Made by a program: the position numbers and the translations under genes. The notes below the pieces were generated by a model. The model saw only the letters and a program-made list of their open reading frames with translations, had not been told where the DNA came from and did not search any database. A DNA stretch of 64,000 nucleotides from Tsuneonella deserti (GTDB lineage Bacteria; Pseudomonadota; Alphaproteobacteria; Sphingomonadales; Sphingomonadaceae): NCBI RefSeq assembly GCF_014644315.1, contig NZ_BMKL01000001.1:1561001-1625000 (forward strand), written 5' to 3'. Every line of letters begins with the position of its first letter. The first letter of the stretch is position 1. Of the stretch, positions 28,029-35,758 are shown one piece after another.

Positions 28029-28394
28029 GCGCCTATTGCAAGCTTGCCCGACTCGGGGCGTGCGCGCAGTCTTGGGACATCGAAACGGCGCGGAAAGCTC
28101 GGATCGGACAGCCCTAACCGGCTGAATGATCAAGAGAATTCAAACCGGATCGTGATGGCGGCAACTGTCCGCGCGGTCTTCGAGATCGCTTTGCGAAGAA
28201 CCTCGGTTCAACGCAAGCTGATCGCCTGAGAAGGACGCGCAGCTAACCGCCATCGACCGGAAGAACCCGGTTCGCACGCCAGGCAATGCATCCAGGCTTC
28301 GGCCAGGTTCGCGGCGCCAGCGGCGGGCGACCACGGAACGACCGGTTCGGAACCGCCGGGCGGATGGAGAGGATCCTCGGATCCCGACCGCCGC

Positions 28395-28560
28395 CTGACG
28401 GAACCGGATGCCGGCGCGAGCGCCGGTGACAGAGCCGACCAGCGCGATCGCAAGATCGCACACGGAAGGCAAAGACACTGGCCGCCAAGCGCCTCCTTTC
28501 TTCGGAAAGCAGGACCACGCGCTGGTGAGAGTGGGGCTGGCCTTCGGGCCGGCCCCATTT
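28395..28560 (+). ncRNA. Candidate structured RNA with terminator
   Basis: The 808-base space between argG and rlpA has no convincing coding frame but a dense row of hairpins with stable loops: CCGGCG-CGAG-CGCCGG (28411-28426), GCGATC-GCAA-GATCGC (28444-28459), CTTTC-TTCG-GAAAG (28496-28509), ACCA-CGCGC-TGGT (28514-28526) and a terminator TGGGGCTGGCC-TTCG-GGCCGGCCCCA followed by TTT (28532-28560). More hairpins such as GGATCC-TC-GGATCC (28371-28384) lie upstream, so the transcript may start earlier. It does not match tmRNA, RNase P, 6S or SRP RNA motifs I can recall. Direction is taken from the terminator. Confidence 0.5.
28532..28560 (+). terminator. Strong UUCG-loop terminator
   Basis: An eleven-bp stem, TGGGGCTGGCC with GGCCGGCCCCA (one G-T pair), capped by TTCG and followed by TTTGCTTTCC. 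It closes the hairpin-rich region before rlpA. Confidence 0.75.
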
Positions 28561-28634
28561 GCTTTCCGCCCCCCATCCTTGCGCCATTTTCCGCGCCCCG
28601 CGACTCGGGCTCTCGGGTGCCACGCGCCGGGCGC

Positions 28635-28650
28635 TGTAGGAAAATCGTTT
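28635..28650 (+). repeat. 16-bp direct repeat, copy 1
   Basis: TGTAGGAAAATCGTTT; an identical copy lies at 30332-30347. The two copies bracket rlpA and the HTH-protein gene. Confidence 0.75.
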
Positions 28651-28774
28651 CCGCTCAATGCGCGCGGAATCATGGTTAAGGTTCCCTAACCACACGATGA
28701 ATGGTTGGGAGTCCGGGCCGAGACGAGCCCGAGTGGGTGCACAGCGTGATTTTCGGCCCGTAAAACCGGCACCC

Positions 28775-29317
28775 ATGAAGCAGACAACGATCAGCAACCG
28801 CCAAGCGGCCCTGCGCGGCCTGGCCTTTGCCGCCGCCCTGATGCTTCCGGCATCGGCCAGCGCCCCGGCCTTCGCCGATACGGGCAGCGAGAACTTCGCC
28901 GCCTCTTTCGCCCCCATCAACGCCGCGGCGGCCAGCTTCGTTCCCTCGTCCGGCATGGTCGACGTGACCAAAATCGATCCGGTGGACGAGCCCGCCCTCC
29001 CCTCCGCCGATAGCGACAACGCGCGGATCATCGGCGGCGGCGTCGCCAGCTACTACGGCAACGAACTGGCCGGCAACCGCACCGCCAACGGCGAACGGTT
29101 CAATCCGGGCGCGCTCACCGCCGCGCACCGCACGCTCCCCTTCGGCACGAAAGTACGCGTGACCAACGCCGCCAACGGCAAGTCGGTGGTCGTGCGGATC
29201 AACGATCGCGGACCGTTCCACGGCGGCCGGATCATCGACCTGTCGAAGTCCGCCGCCAGCCAGATCGGCCTCGTCGCGCGCGGCAGCGGCCGGGTGGAGC
29301 TCGCCGTCCTCGATTGA
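28775..29317 (+). CDS. rlpA: RlpA-like septal/peptidoglycan protein with double-psi beta-barrel
   Basis: A 180-residue protein. After a signal peptide (LRGLAFAAALMLPASASAPAFA, cleaved near residue 33) and a low-complexity Ala/Ser/Pro linker comes the double-psi beta-barrel of RlpA: GGGVASYYGNELAGNRTANG, then RFNPGALTAAHRTLPFGTKV, RVTNAANGKSVVVRINDRGP and GRIIDLSKSAASQIG. The Glu/Asp residues of the lytic-transglycosylase site (NDRGP segment) are present. There is no lipobox and no SPOR domain, so it is a short, soluble periplasmic form. The ATG at 28775 is set by the signal peptide. Confidence 0.88.
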   Translation: MKQTTISNRQAALRGLAFAAALMLPASASAPAFADTGSENFAASFAPINAAAASFVPSSGMVDVTKIDPVDEPALPSADSDNARIIGGGVASYYGNELAGNRTANGERFNPGALTAAHRTLPFGTKVRVTNAANGKSVVVRINDRGPFHGGRIIDLSKSAASQIGLVARGSGRVELAVLD

Positions 29318-29341
29318 CGCTGGCGAGAGCGGCAGCCGGCT

Positions 29342-30274
29342 TCACGCCCGCGCCGCCCCGCCCCCTGCGCTGCTCGTATCGCAGTACCACCACCCGTCGG
29401 CGTCCTGGTGCGCCGCGGCGCGATGTCCGGGCGGCAGCACCAGCCACCAGCGCTCCACTCCCGCCTCGAACGCGGCCAGCTGTTCCGCCTCGATCTCGCG
29501 GTAGCGGTCCCCGTCGCCGGTCAGCCTGTCCGGCTCGGCAGCCCCGCGCGGACGGGCCTCCTCCATCGCATCGAGCCGTTCGGGGAACGCGGGGCAATCG
29601 ACCTGCCCTTCGCGGTCGTCCTCGTCGCAATCGCCGCCGCAATGGGGGCACCTGGCTGTTGGAGCCGTGGACCGCTTGGACCACTGTCCTGGGGAAGGAG
29701 TTTCGGCCTCCGGAGCGGCCGTGTCCGCGCCCTCGCCTGGCGTTGCCGCCTCGGGCGTGTCCGATCCCTCCTCGAACCGGGCGAGCGCGGCGGGGAAGTC
29801 CCCGGCGAATGCATCGGTGGCCGCGTCCTCGGCCAACCGGTCGAGCCGCGCGAGGTGCGCCAGCAGCAGGCGGGAATCGTAGCGGCGGCGGGTGGCGATC
29901 AGCTCCCCGCGATAGAACACCGCCTCCTCCACCCCGTCGAGCGCGCGGGTGGCGAGCACGTCCTCGGCCATCGCGCGCGCGGAAAGCAGCGCCGCATCCC
30001 ACCCGCGCCGGAACGCCGGACAGGCCGAGCGCGCGCGGTAGGCCGTCTGGTGGCTGATGCCCGATGCCCGCGCCGCCCGCCGCACCGATCCACACTGCGC
30101 CAGCGCGGCGAGGAACGCGGCCTGCGCGGCGCGGGTGAAGGCGGTCATCTCCTCGAGCGCGGGCGAACGTTCGGGAGCGGGTTCGGGCGCGGGCCCGGCG
30201 GCGAGCGCGGCGTCAGCAGCGGCCGCATCGAGGATGGCGGGGAGATCGGCGGGAATATTGGCAAGAGCATTCAC
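29342..30274 (-). CDS. HTH-containing protein of unknown function with a Cys cluster
   Basis: A 310-residue protein starting at a GTG with AAAGGA nine bases upstream. After an Ala/Pro-rich opening, residues about 40-95 contain a helix-turn-helix (AALAQCGSVRRAARASGISH, then QTAYRARSACPAFRRGWDAAL), as in phage terminase small-subunit-like and HTH_Tnp-like proteins. A charged middle and a low-complexity linker follow. Near residue 210 is a possible zinc knuckle, CPHCGGDCDEDDREGQVDCP. The C-terminus is Trp-rich (WWLVLPPGHRAAAHQDADGW). I recall related proteins in Erythrobacteraceae but no function. It is convergent with rlpA and may derive from a mobile element. Confidence 0.65.
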   Translation of the reverse strand: MNALANIPADLPAILDAAAADAALAAGPAPEPAPERSPALEEMTAFTRAAQAAFLAALAQCGSVRRAARASGISHQTAYRARSACPAFRRGWDAALLSARAMAEDVLATRALDGVEEAVFYRGELIATRRRYDSRLLLAHLARLDRLAEDAATDAFAGDFPAALARFEEGSDTPEAATPGEGADTAAPEAETPSPGQWSKRSTAPTARCPHCGGDCDEDDREGQVDCPAFPERLDAMEEARPRGAAEPDRLTGDGDRYREIEAEQLAAFEAGVERWWLVLPPGHRAAAHQDADGWWYCDTSSAGGGAARA

Positions 30275-30308
30275 GATCCGCGTCCTTTGGTGAGGAGAAG
30301 CGAATCGA

Positions 30309-30614
30309 GTGATGTATGCGAGGCGGCGGGGTGTAGGAAAATCGTTTGTCGGCGCTGCGTTAGCGGCCGCCATCTTCGCGGAAGACGCGGTGCGCGTGAC
30401 CGGCGAGACCCGCCACTGGAAGCACCGCCACTTCTGCCCCACCTGCGGCGGATCGGTCTTCGCCCGCTGGGACGACGAGATCGAAGTCCACCTCGGCACC
30501 CTCGACGAGCCGAGCCGCTTCACCCCGACCTACGAAAGCTGGACCGTGCGGCGGGAGGACTGGCTACCGGCGTTTGCGGGGATGCGGGGGTTTGTGGGGA
30601 ACCGGGAGGCGTAG
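30309..30614 (+). pseudogene. GFA-family protein, 5'-truncated
   Basis: The frame holds the C-terminal half of a GFA (glutathione-dependent formaldehyde-activating / CENP-V) protein: AIFAEDAVRVTGETRHWKHR, HFCPTCGGSVFARWDDEIEV, HLGTLDEPSRFTPTYESW and RREDWLPAF. The second zinc-site motif FCPTCG is intact, but the N-terminal half that should hold GxCHCGxV and the HCxxC motif is absent. The preceding 14 codons (MYARRRGVGKSF) are unrelated and include the 16-bp repeat copy 2, so the gene was cut at about 30348. It is probably non-functional. Confidence 0.65.
30332..30347 (+). repeat. 16-bp direct repeat, copy 2
   Basis: TGTAGGAAAATCGTTT, identical to 28635-28650; it marks the exact point where similarity to GFA-family proteins begins on its right. 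Confidence 0.75.
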
Positions 30615-30684
30615 CCAGCGGGATTGGCAATCCGGGCCAACCCTCTTTGGAAGCCGACCCCAGATCGAAGCTGTTAGCTCGACT

Positions 30685-31110
30685 TTACCTCGAGGTGCTC
30701 TCGTCCGTTATGACGCGGATGATCTCTCGTAGGTAGTCTATCGACGATTGTCCGGCTACTTCACTGGCGAATTGTTCAAGCGTAACTCTCACGAATACGC
30801 CGCGTCTAGAATTCAAAGCCTCAATGGTAGACGCCAATCTTCCAGTCTCGTTCAGGTGCAAAGCGGCGTAAACCGATAGCTGACGGAACTCATAGGACCG
30901 AAATGGTCTATCGCCATCCTTAAGCTCTACAATGTGATCTGGAACCCTCATTATGTCGCCGACACAAGAGTTGATGATTCCACATCCCGAAAACCGCGGC
31001 GCTACAGTCAACTCCGGCCTCGAATTATGACTGAAATGCAACCAAATTCGGCGAGCGATCTCAGACGCTTCCGACTTGGCCTCCTCATCCAACAACACAA
31101 CGTCCGACAC
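30685..31110 (-). CDS. PD-(D/E)XK nuclease-like protein
   Basis: A 141-residue ORF starting at a GTG (MSDVVLLDEEAK). The middle reads APRFSGCGIINSCVGDIMRV, PDHIVELKDGDRPFRSYEFR, QLSVYAAL. The order G-D ... hydrophobic-E-L-K followed by a Gln/Tyr helix is the PD-(D/E)XK nuclease pattern (candidate catalytic residues Asp of VGDIM, Glu and Lys of VELK). Base composition is clearly less GC-rich than the flanks. It follows the truncated reverse transcriptase gene by 28 bases on the same strand. The start is uncertain, because a stop in this frame lies only about 12 codons upstream. The nuclease call rests on motif reading alone. Confidence 0.5.
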   Translation of the reverse strand: MSDVVLLDEEAKSEASEIARRIWLHFSHNSRPELTVAPRFSGCGIINSCVGDIMRVPDHIVELKDGDRPFRSYEFRQLSVYAALHLNETGRLASTIEALNSRRGVFVRVTLEQFASEVAGQSSIDYLREIIRVITDESTSR

Positions 31111-31138
31111 CCTGCGCTCAGCCTCGGAGACATTGGAA

Positions 31139-31591
31139 TCATCGGCATGACACTACAAAGGCGCTGGCCTCTGCCTTCTCGATCGCTTTTTCTATAAACT
31201 TACGCCAGGTGACCTCCCGGCTAAAGCAACTTTCGCTTTCGTCACTCCACTCGTAGCGATATGAAAAAACCCTCTGTTGAGAGACAGGCAATCGTACTTG
31301 CTCAATCTGGTCAGCAATTGAAAGTACCCAGCTTAAGTACAGTGCGTTCCAGATTGGATCGATTTGCATCGCCCATCGGAAGCCCGTGTAGCCTACAGGA
31401 GCAAGTGCACCCACATTTATAGGGGGACGCTCGGCTAGTGCGCGAGGAATGTCGCCGTCTACTTCCTGAAGTATCGCAACGACTTTATCGACCTCGTCGT
31501 GAAAAACATGATTCTCAATTGGGAAGGGAAATATATCGGTGTCGCCATGGCGGACGACGTTCTTTACTGCCCGCCGATAGAATTGTTGCAT
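31139..31591 (-). CDS. N-terminal remnant of a defence-type (UG/Abi-like) reverse transcriptase
   Basis: A 150-residue ORF with GGGAGG eight bases before its ATG. It reads FYRRAVKNVVRHGDTDIFPF, PIENHVFHDEVDKVV, then INVGALAPVGYTGFRWAMQI, DPIWNALYLSWVLSI and a C-terminus AFVVSCR. From memory, unclassified-group/Abi reverse transcriptases (labelled RNA-directed DNA polymerase) begin with the same DIFPFPIE and APVGYTGFRWATQIDP blocks and continue at this point into the first catalytic aspartate strand (VVxCDIS). Here the frame stops right before that Asp, and no YxDD box occurs in the window. The gene is therefore a truncated relic. Composition is AT-richer than the flanks, suggesting transfer. 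Confidence 0.6.
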   Translation of the reverse strand: MQQFYRRAVKNVVRHGDTDIFPFPIENHVFHDEVDKVVAILQEVDGDIPRALAERPPINVGALAPVGYTGFRWAMQIDPIWNALYLSWVLSIADQIEQVRLPVSQQRVFSYRYEWSDESESCFSREVTWRKFIEKAIEKAEASAFVVSCR

Positions 31592-31698
31592 AATCCCTCC
31601 CGAAGGAAGGCATTGTATGTCCACCTTGCGCCCTTGGCTAGACCGGGAAGCGTACGGGTGGGCTACGGCCGAATATCGTTGAAGAATTCATGGCAACG

Positions 31699-34647
31699 CT
31701 AGTTCGCTGGAGCTGGCTGGCGTGACCTCTCAGCGGCAACTCCCTTCTCCAACATCGGCCGCAGGTAGTGCCCCGTGTAACTCCGCGGCTCCCTCGCCAC
31801 GTCCTCCGGCGTACCCTCCGCCACGATCTCCCCGCCCCTGACTCCGCCTTCGGGGCCAAGGTCCACGATCCAATCGGCAGTCTTGATGACGTCCAGGTTG
31901 TGCTCGATGACGACAACCGAGTTGCCCTGGTCGACCAGGCGCTGGAGCACTTCGAGAAGCTTGCGCACGTCCTCGAAGTGCAGGCCGGTGGTCGGCTCGT
32001 CGAGGATGTACAGCGTCTGCCCGGTGGACCGGCGGCTAAGTTCCTTGGCGAGCTTCACCCGCTGCGCCTCGCCGCCCGAGAGCGTGGTCGCCTGCTGGCC
32101 GACCTTGACGTAGCCGAGACCGACCTCGTTCAGCATGTGCATTTTATCGCGGATCGGGGGGACGGCCTTGAAGAACTCCTCCGCGTCCTCGATCGTCATG
32201 TCGAGCACGTCGGCGATGCTGAGGCCCTTGAACTTCACCTCCAGCGTTTCGCGGTTGTAGCGCTTGCCGTGGCATTCCTCGCAGGTGACGTAGACATCCG
32301 GCAGGAAGTGCATCTCGATCTTGATCAGCCCGTCGCCCTGGCACGCCTCGCACCGGCCGCCCTTGACGTTGAAGCTGAAGCGCCCCGCCTTGTACCCGCG
32401 CGCTTGGGCTTCAGGCAGGCCGGCGAACCAGTCGCGGATCTGGGTAAAGGCGCCGGTGTAGGTCGCCGGGTTGGAGCGCGGGGTGCGGCCGATCGGCGAC
32501 TGGTCGATCTCGATCACCTTGTCGCAGTATTCGAGGCCGGTCACCTTGTCGTGCGCGCCCGCGATCACCCGCGCGCCGTTCAATGTGCGCGCGGCGACGG
32601 CGTAGAGCGTGTCGATCGTGAAGCTCGACTTGCCGCTGCCCGATACGCCGGTGATGCAGGTGAAGGTCCCGAGCGGGATAGAGGCGGTGACGTTCTGCAG
32701 ATTGTTCGCCCGCGCGCCGTGGACGGTGACGTGCTTGCCGTTGCCCTTGCGCCGGGTCTTGGGCACCGCGATCTCGCGCCGGCCGGTGAGGTAATCGGCG
32801 GTGAGCGACTTCTTCGACTTGAGGACTTCCTTCAGCGTCCCCTGCGCGACGATCTCGCCCCCGTGGACGCCCGCGCCGGGGCCGAGATCGACCACGTGAT
32901 CGGCCGCGCGGATCGCGTCCTCGTCATGCTCGACCACGATTACCGTGTTGCCGAGGTCGCGCAGGCGCTTGAGGGTTTCCAGCAGCCGGTCGTTGTCGCG
33001 CTGGTGGAGGCCGATGCTCGGCTCGTCGAGCACGTAGAGCACGCCCGACAGCCCGCTGCCGATCTGGCTGGCGAGGCGGATGCGCTGGCTCTCGCCGCCG
33101 GACAAGGTGCCGCTGGTGCGGTCGAGGTTGAGGTAATCGAGGCCGACGTTGTCGAGGAAGCCCAGCCGCTCGTTGATCTCCTTCAGGATCGCGCGGGCGA
33201 TCTGGTTCTGCGTATCGGTGAGCTGGTCGGGCAGCGCGAGGAACCAGTCCTTCGCGGCCGTGACGCTCATCTGCGTGGGGGTGGCGATGTCGGTTGCCCC
33301 CGAACCTTGGCCGACCTTCACCGCCAGCGCCTTGTCGTTGAGGCGCTTGCCGCCGCACACCTCGCAAGGCTGCGCGGTCTGGTACTTGCCCAGCTCCTCG
33401 CGCATCCACGCGCTTTCGGTCTGCAGCATGCGGCGGTTGAGGTTGCCGATCACCCCCTCGAACGCCTTGCGCACGGTGTATTCCTTGCGCCCGTCCTTGA
33501 AGGTGAGCGGCACCGCGCGGCCCTTCGTGCCGAACAGGATGACGTCCTGGTTCTCCTGCCCGAGGTTCTCCCACGGGGTCGTCAGGTCGAACCCGAATTC
33601 CTTCGCGAGGCTGGAGAGCACCTGCATGTAATAGGGCGAAGGCGGATTGGACTTGGCCCACGGCACCACCGCGCCCTGCTTCAAGGTGAGATGTTCGTTC
33701 GGCACCACCAGCTGCGAATCGAACAGGAGCTTTTCGCCCAGCCCGTCGCAGGCCGAGCATGCGCCCTGCGGGGCGTTGAACGAGAACAGCCGCGGCTCGA
33801 CCTCCTCGATCGTGAAGCCGGATACCGGGCAGGCGAACTTCTCGGAAAACACGATGCGGTTGGCCGGCAGCCCCGCGCCCTTCATCGCGCCGCCTGCATC
33901 CTCAACCTCGCGCCCCGGCACCGGGCCGTCGGCGAGATCGACATAGGCCAGCCCCTCGGCGAGCTTGAGCGCCTGCTCGAAGCTGTCGGCCAGCCGGGTT
34001 TCAATCCCTTCACGCACCGCGATCCGGTCGACCACCACCTCGATGTCGTGCTTGTACTTCTTGTCGAGCGCGGGCGCTTCCTCGATCGGGTACATCTCCC
34101 CGTCGATCCGGACGCGGGTGAAGCCCGCCTTCTGCCACTCGGCAAGCTCCTTGCGGTATTCGCCCTTGCGTCCGCGCACGACCGGCGCGAGCAGGTAGGC
34201 GCGCGTGCCTTCAGGCAGGGCCATGACGCGGTCGACCATGTTGGACACCGTCTGCGCCTCGATCGGCAGACCGGTGGCGGGCGAGTACGGCACGCCGACC
34301 CTCGCCCACAGCAGGCGCATGTAATCGTAGATCTCGGTGACGGTGGCGACGGTCGAGCGCGGGTTGCGCGAGGTCGTCTTCTGCTCGATCGAGATCGCGG
34401 GCGAGAGCCCGTCGATATGCTCGACATCGGGCTTCTGCATCATCTCGAGGAACTGGCGCGCGTAGGCGCTCAGGCTCTCGACGTAGCGCCGCTGCCCCTC
34501 GGCGTAAATGGTGTCGAAGGCGAGGCTGCTCTTCCCCGAGCCTGACAGTCCGGTGATCACGATCAGCGCATCGCGCGGCAGATCGATGTCGATCCCCTTG
34601 AGATTATGCTCTCGCGCACCGCGCACGCTGATCTTTGTTAGGGACAT
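31699..34647 (-). CDS. uvrA: Excinuclease ABC subunit A
   Basis: A 982-residue ABC-type ATPase that recognises damaged DNA in nucleotide-excision repair. First Walker [21 protein letters not shown] near residues 32-51; second: [18 protein letters not shown] near 665. Two ABC signatures are visible ([17 protein letters not shown] and [17 protein letters not shown]). Zinc-finger Cys pairs include CPVSGF...CSACDG, CEVCGG, and CEACQGDG...CEECHG. The last 25 residues are low complexity. A LexA box lies 12 bases before the start codon. Confidence 0.98.
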   Translation of the reverse strand: MSLTKISVRGAREHNLKGIDIDLPRDALIVITGLSGSGKSSLAFDTIYAEGQRRYVESLSAYARQFLEMMQKPDVEHIDGLSPAISIEQKTTSRNPRSTVATVTEIYDYMRLLWARVGVPYSPATGLPIEAQTVSNMVDRVMALPEGTRAYLLAPVVRGRKGEYRKELAEWQKAGFTRVRIDGEMYPIEEAPALDKKYKHDIEVVVDRIAVREGIETRLADSFEQALKLAEGLAYVDLADGPVPGREVEDAGGAMKGAGLPANRIVFSEKFACPVSGFTIEEVEPRLFSFNAPQGACSACDGLGEKLLFDSQLVVPNEHLTLKQGAVVPWAKSNPPSPYYMQVLSSLAKEFGFDLTTPWENLGQENQDVILFGTKGRAVPLTFKDGRKEYTVRKAFEGVIGNLNRRMLQTESAWMREELGKYQTAQPCEVCGGKRLNDKALAVKVGQGSGATDIATPTQMSVTAAKDWFLALPDQLTDTQNQIARAILKEINERLGFLDNVGLDYLNLDRTSGTLSGGESQRIRLASQIGSGLSGVLYVLDEPSIGLHQRDNDRLLETLKRLRDLGNTVIVVEHDEDAIRAADHVVDLGPGAGVHGGEIVAQGTLKEVLKSKKSLTADYLTGRREIAVPKTRRKGNGKHVTVHGARANNLQNVTASIPLGTFTCITGVSGSGKSSFTIDTLYAVAARTLNGARVIAGAHDKVTGLEYCDKVIEIDQSPIGRTPRSNPATYTGAFTQIRDWFAGLPEAQARGYKAGRFSFNVKGGRCEACQGDGLIKIEMHFLPDVYVTCEECHGKRYNRETLEVKFKGLSIADVLDMTIEDAEEFFKAVPPIRDKMHMLNEVGLGYVKVGQQATTLSGGEAQRVKLAKELSRRSTGQTLYILDEPTTGLHFEDVRKLLEVLQRLVDQGNSVVVIEHNLDVIKTADWIVDLGPEGGVRGGEIVAEGTPEDVAREPRSYTGHYLRPMLEKGVAAERSRQPAPAN

Positions 34648-34658
34648 AAGGGTAGCGT

Positions 34659-34673
34659 GTTCCGGTTTCGTTC
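34659..34673. promoter_or_regulatory. LexA (SOS) box upstream of uvrA
   Basis: GTTC-CGGTTTC-GTTC on the plus strand, an exact GTTC-N7-GTTC match, 12-26 bases upstream of the uvrA start (uvrA is on the minus strand). The position overlaps the expected promoter or 5' leader. Confidence 0.82.
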
Positions 34674-34801
34674 GCGAGTGTCAAGGGGCGTGCGGGGACG
34701 CTCCCCCGCTGAACGCGCGATGTGGGGAGCGGGGTCCGGAATGCAACTTTTCGCTGCGGTTACCCGCCTCGGCAGCCGAAGGCGCCCGCCTGGAGAAGCC
34801 T

Positions 34802-35521
34802 TTAGACGGCGATGTCGAACAGCCGCCCCACCCCCGCGGTCACCGCCATCGCCAGCCCGCCGAACAGCACCACCCGCAGGACCGCGCGGGTATAAGGCGC
34901 GCCGCCCAGATGCGCGCCGATCGCGCCGAGCACCGCGAGCGCCACCAGCGTCACGCCGACCATCCAGTAGATCACTTCTGCCCCCGGCCGCAGCAGCGCG
35001 ACGATCAGTGGCACGATCCCGCCCGCGACAAAGGCCGCCGCCGACGCACCCGCAGCCTGCAAGGGGCGCGCGGCGATCGCGGCGGAGATGCCCATCTCGT
35101 CGCGCGCATGGGCATCGAGCGGATCGTGCTTTGTCAGCGCGGCGGCGACCTGCTGCGCAAGTTCCGCGTCGAGCCCGCGCGTCTGGTAGATCGCGGCCAG
35201 CTCGCGCTCCTCCTCCTCCGGCGTCGTCTCAAGCGCCTCGCGCTCCCGGGCAAGGTCCGCGCGCTCGCTATCGGCCTGGCTTGAGACCGAGACGTACTCC
35301 CCCGCCGCCATCGACATGGCGCCCGCCGCAATGCCTGCAAAGCCGGTCAGCACGAGCTGGCTCGCGGATGCGGAAGCAGCGGCGATTCCCACCATCAGGC
35401 TGGCGGTCGAAACGAGCCCGTCGTTGGCGCCCAAGACTCCGGCGCGCAGCCAACCGGTGCGCGTGACGAAGTGCCGTTCGGCGTGCGCGCTCGGCTGGTG
35501 CGAAAGATCCGGTGGCGGCAT
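34802..35521 (-). CDS. VIT/CCC1-family membrane transporter
   Basis: A 239-residue protein with the VIT1/CCC1 layout: a polar N-terminus (HAERHFVTRTGWLRAGVLGA), NDGLVSTASLMVGIAAASAS, GFAGIAAGAMSMAAGEYVSV (the conserved small-residue and MxxGEYxS metal-path motif), a cytosolic Glu-rich loop (REREALETTPEEEERELA) that in relatives binds metal, then three C-terminal helices. The family moves Fe2+ or Mn2+. The ATG at 35521 (MPPPDLSHQPSAH) is preferred to 35629. It is divergent from the M13 peptidase gene and sits downstream of uvrA. Confidence 0.9.
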   Translation of the reverse strand: MPPPDLSHQPSAHAERHFVTRTGWLRAGVLGANDGLVSTASLMVGIAAASASASQLVLTGFAGIAAGAMSMAAGEYVSVSSQADSERADLAREREALETTPEEEERELAAIYQTRGLDAELAQQVAAALTKHDPLDAHARDEMGISAAIAARPLQAAGASAAAFVAGGIVPLIVALLRPGAEVIYWMVGVTLVALAVLGAIGAHLGGAPYTRAVLRVVLFGGLAMAVTAGVGRLFDIAV

Positions 35522-35758
35522 CGGTTTCCCCCCTGTTCTGCGTCCTGCCCCTTCGCGATTATCACGCGGCAGTTTCGCAGGAAACTGCAGCATGGCCCTG
35601 CGCTTCGTCGATGCCTTGCCGCCGTTCATCGACCAGTCGTCGTCCGCGGGCTGGAACCGCTTTCAGAAACAGGCGCTTGCACCTCGCCCTTGCAGGACCC
35701 GGCATCCGGGACCGGCAAGGGGCGGTGACATATGCATTTTGCAGGGGACTACCGCCAG

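Noticed and set aside
28140..28673. Minus-strand ORF of 177 codons in the argG-rlpA gap
   Set aside because: Low-complexity Arg/Ala/Ser translation without a domain; it covers the hairpin-rich region and the terminator.
28675..28692. TTAA...TAAC near rlpA as a CtrA site
   Set aside because: Spacing between the half-sites is one base short of TTAA-N7-TTAAC, and no other CtrA-like evidence supports it.
31768..34545. 925-codon open frame on the plus strand opposite uvrA
   Set aside because: High GC keeps the antisense frame of the conserved uvrA gene open; its translation has no recognisable domain.
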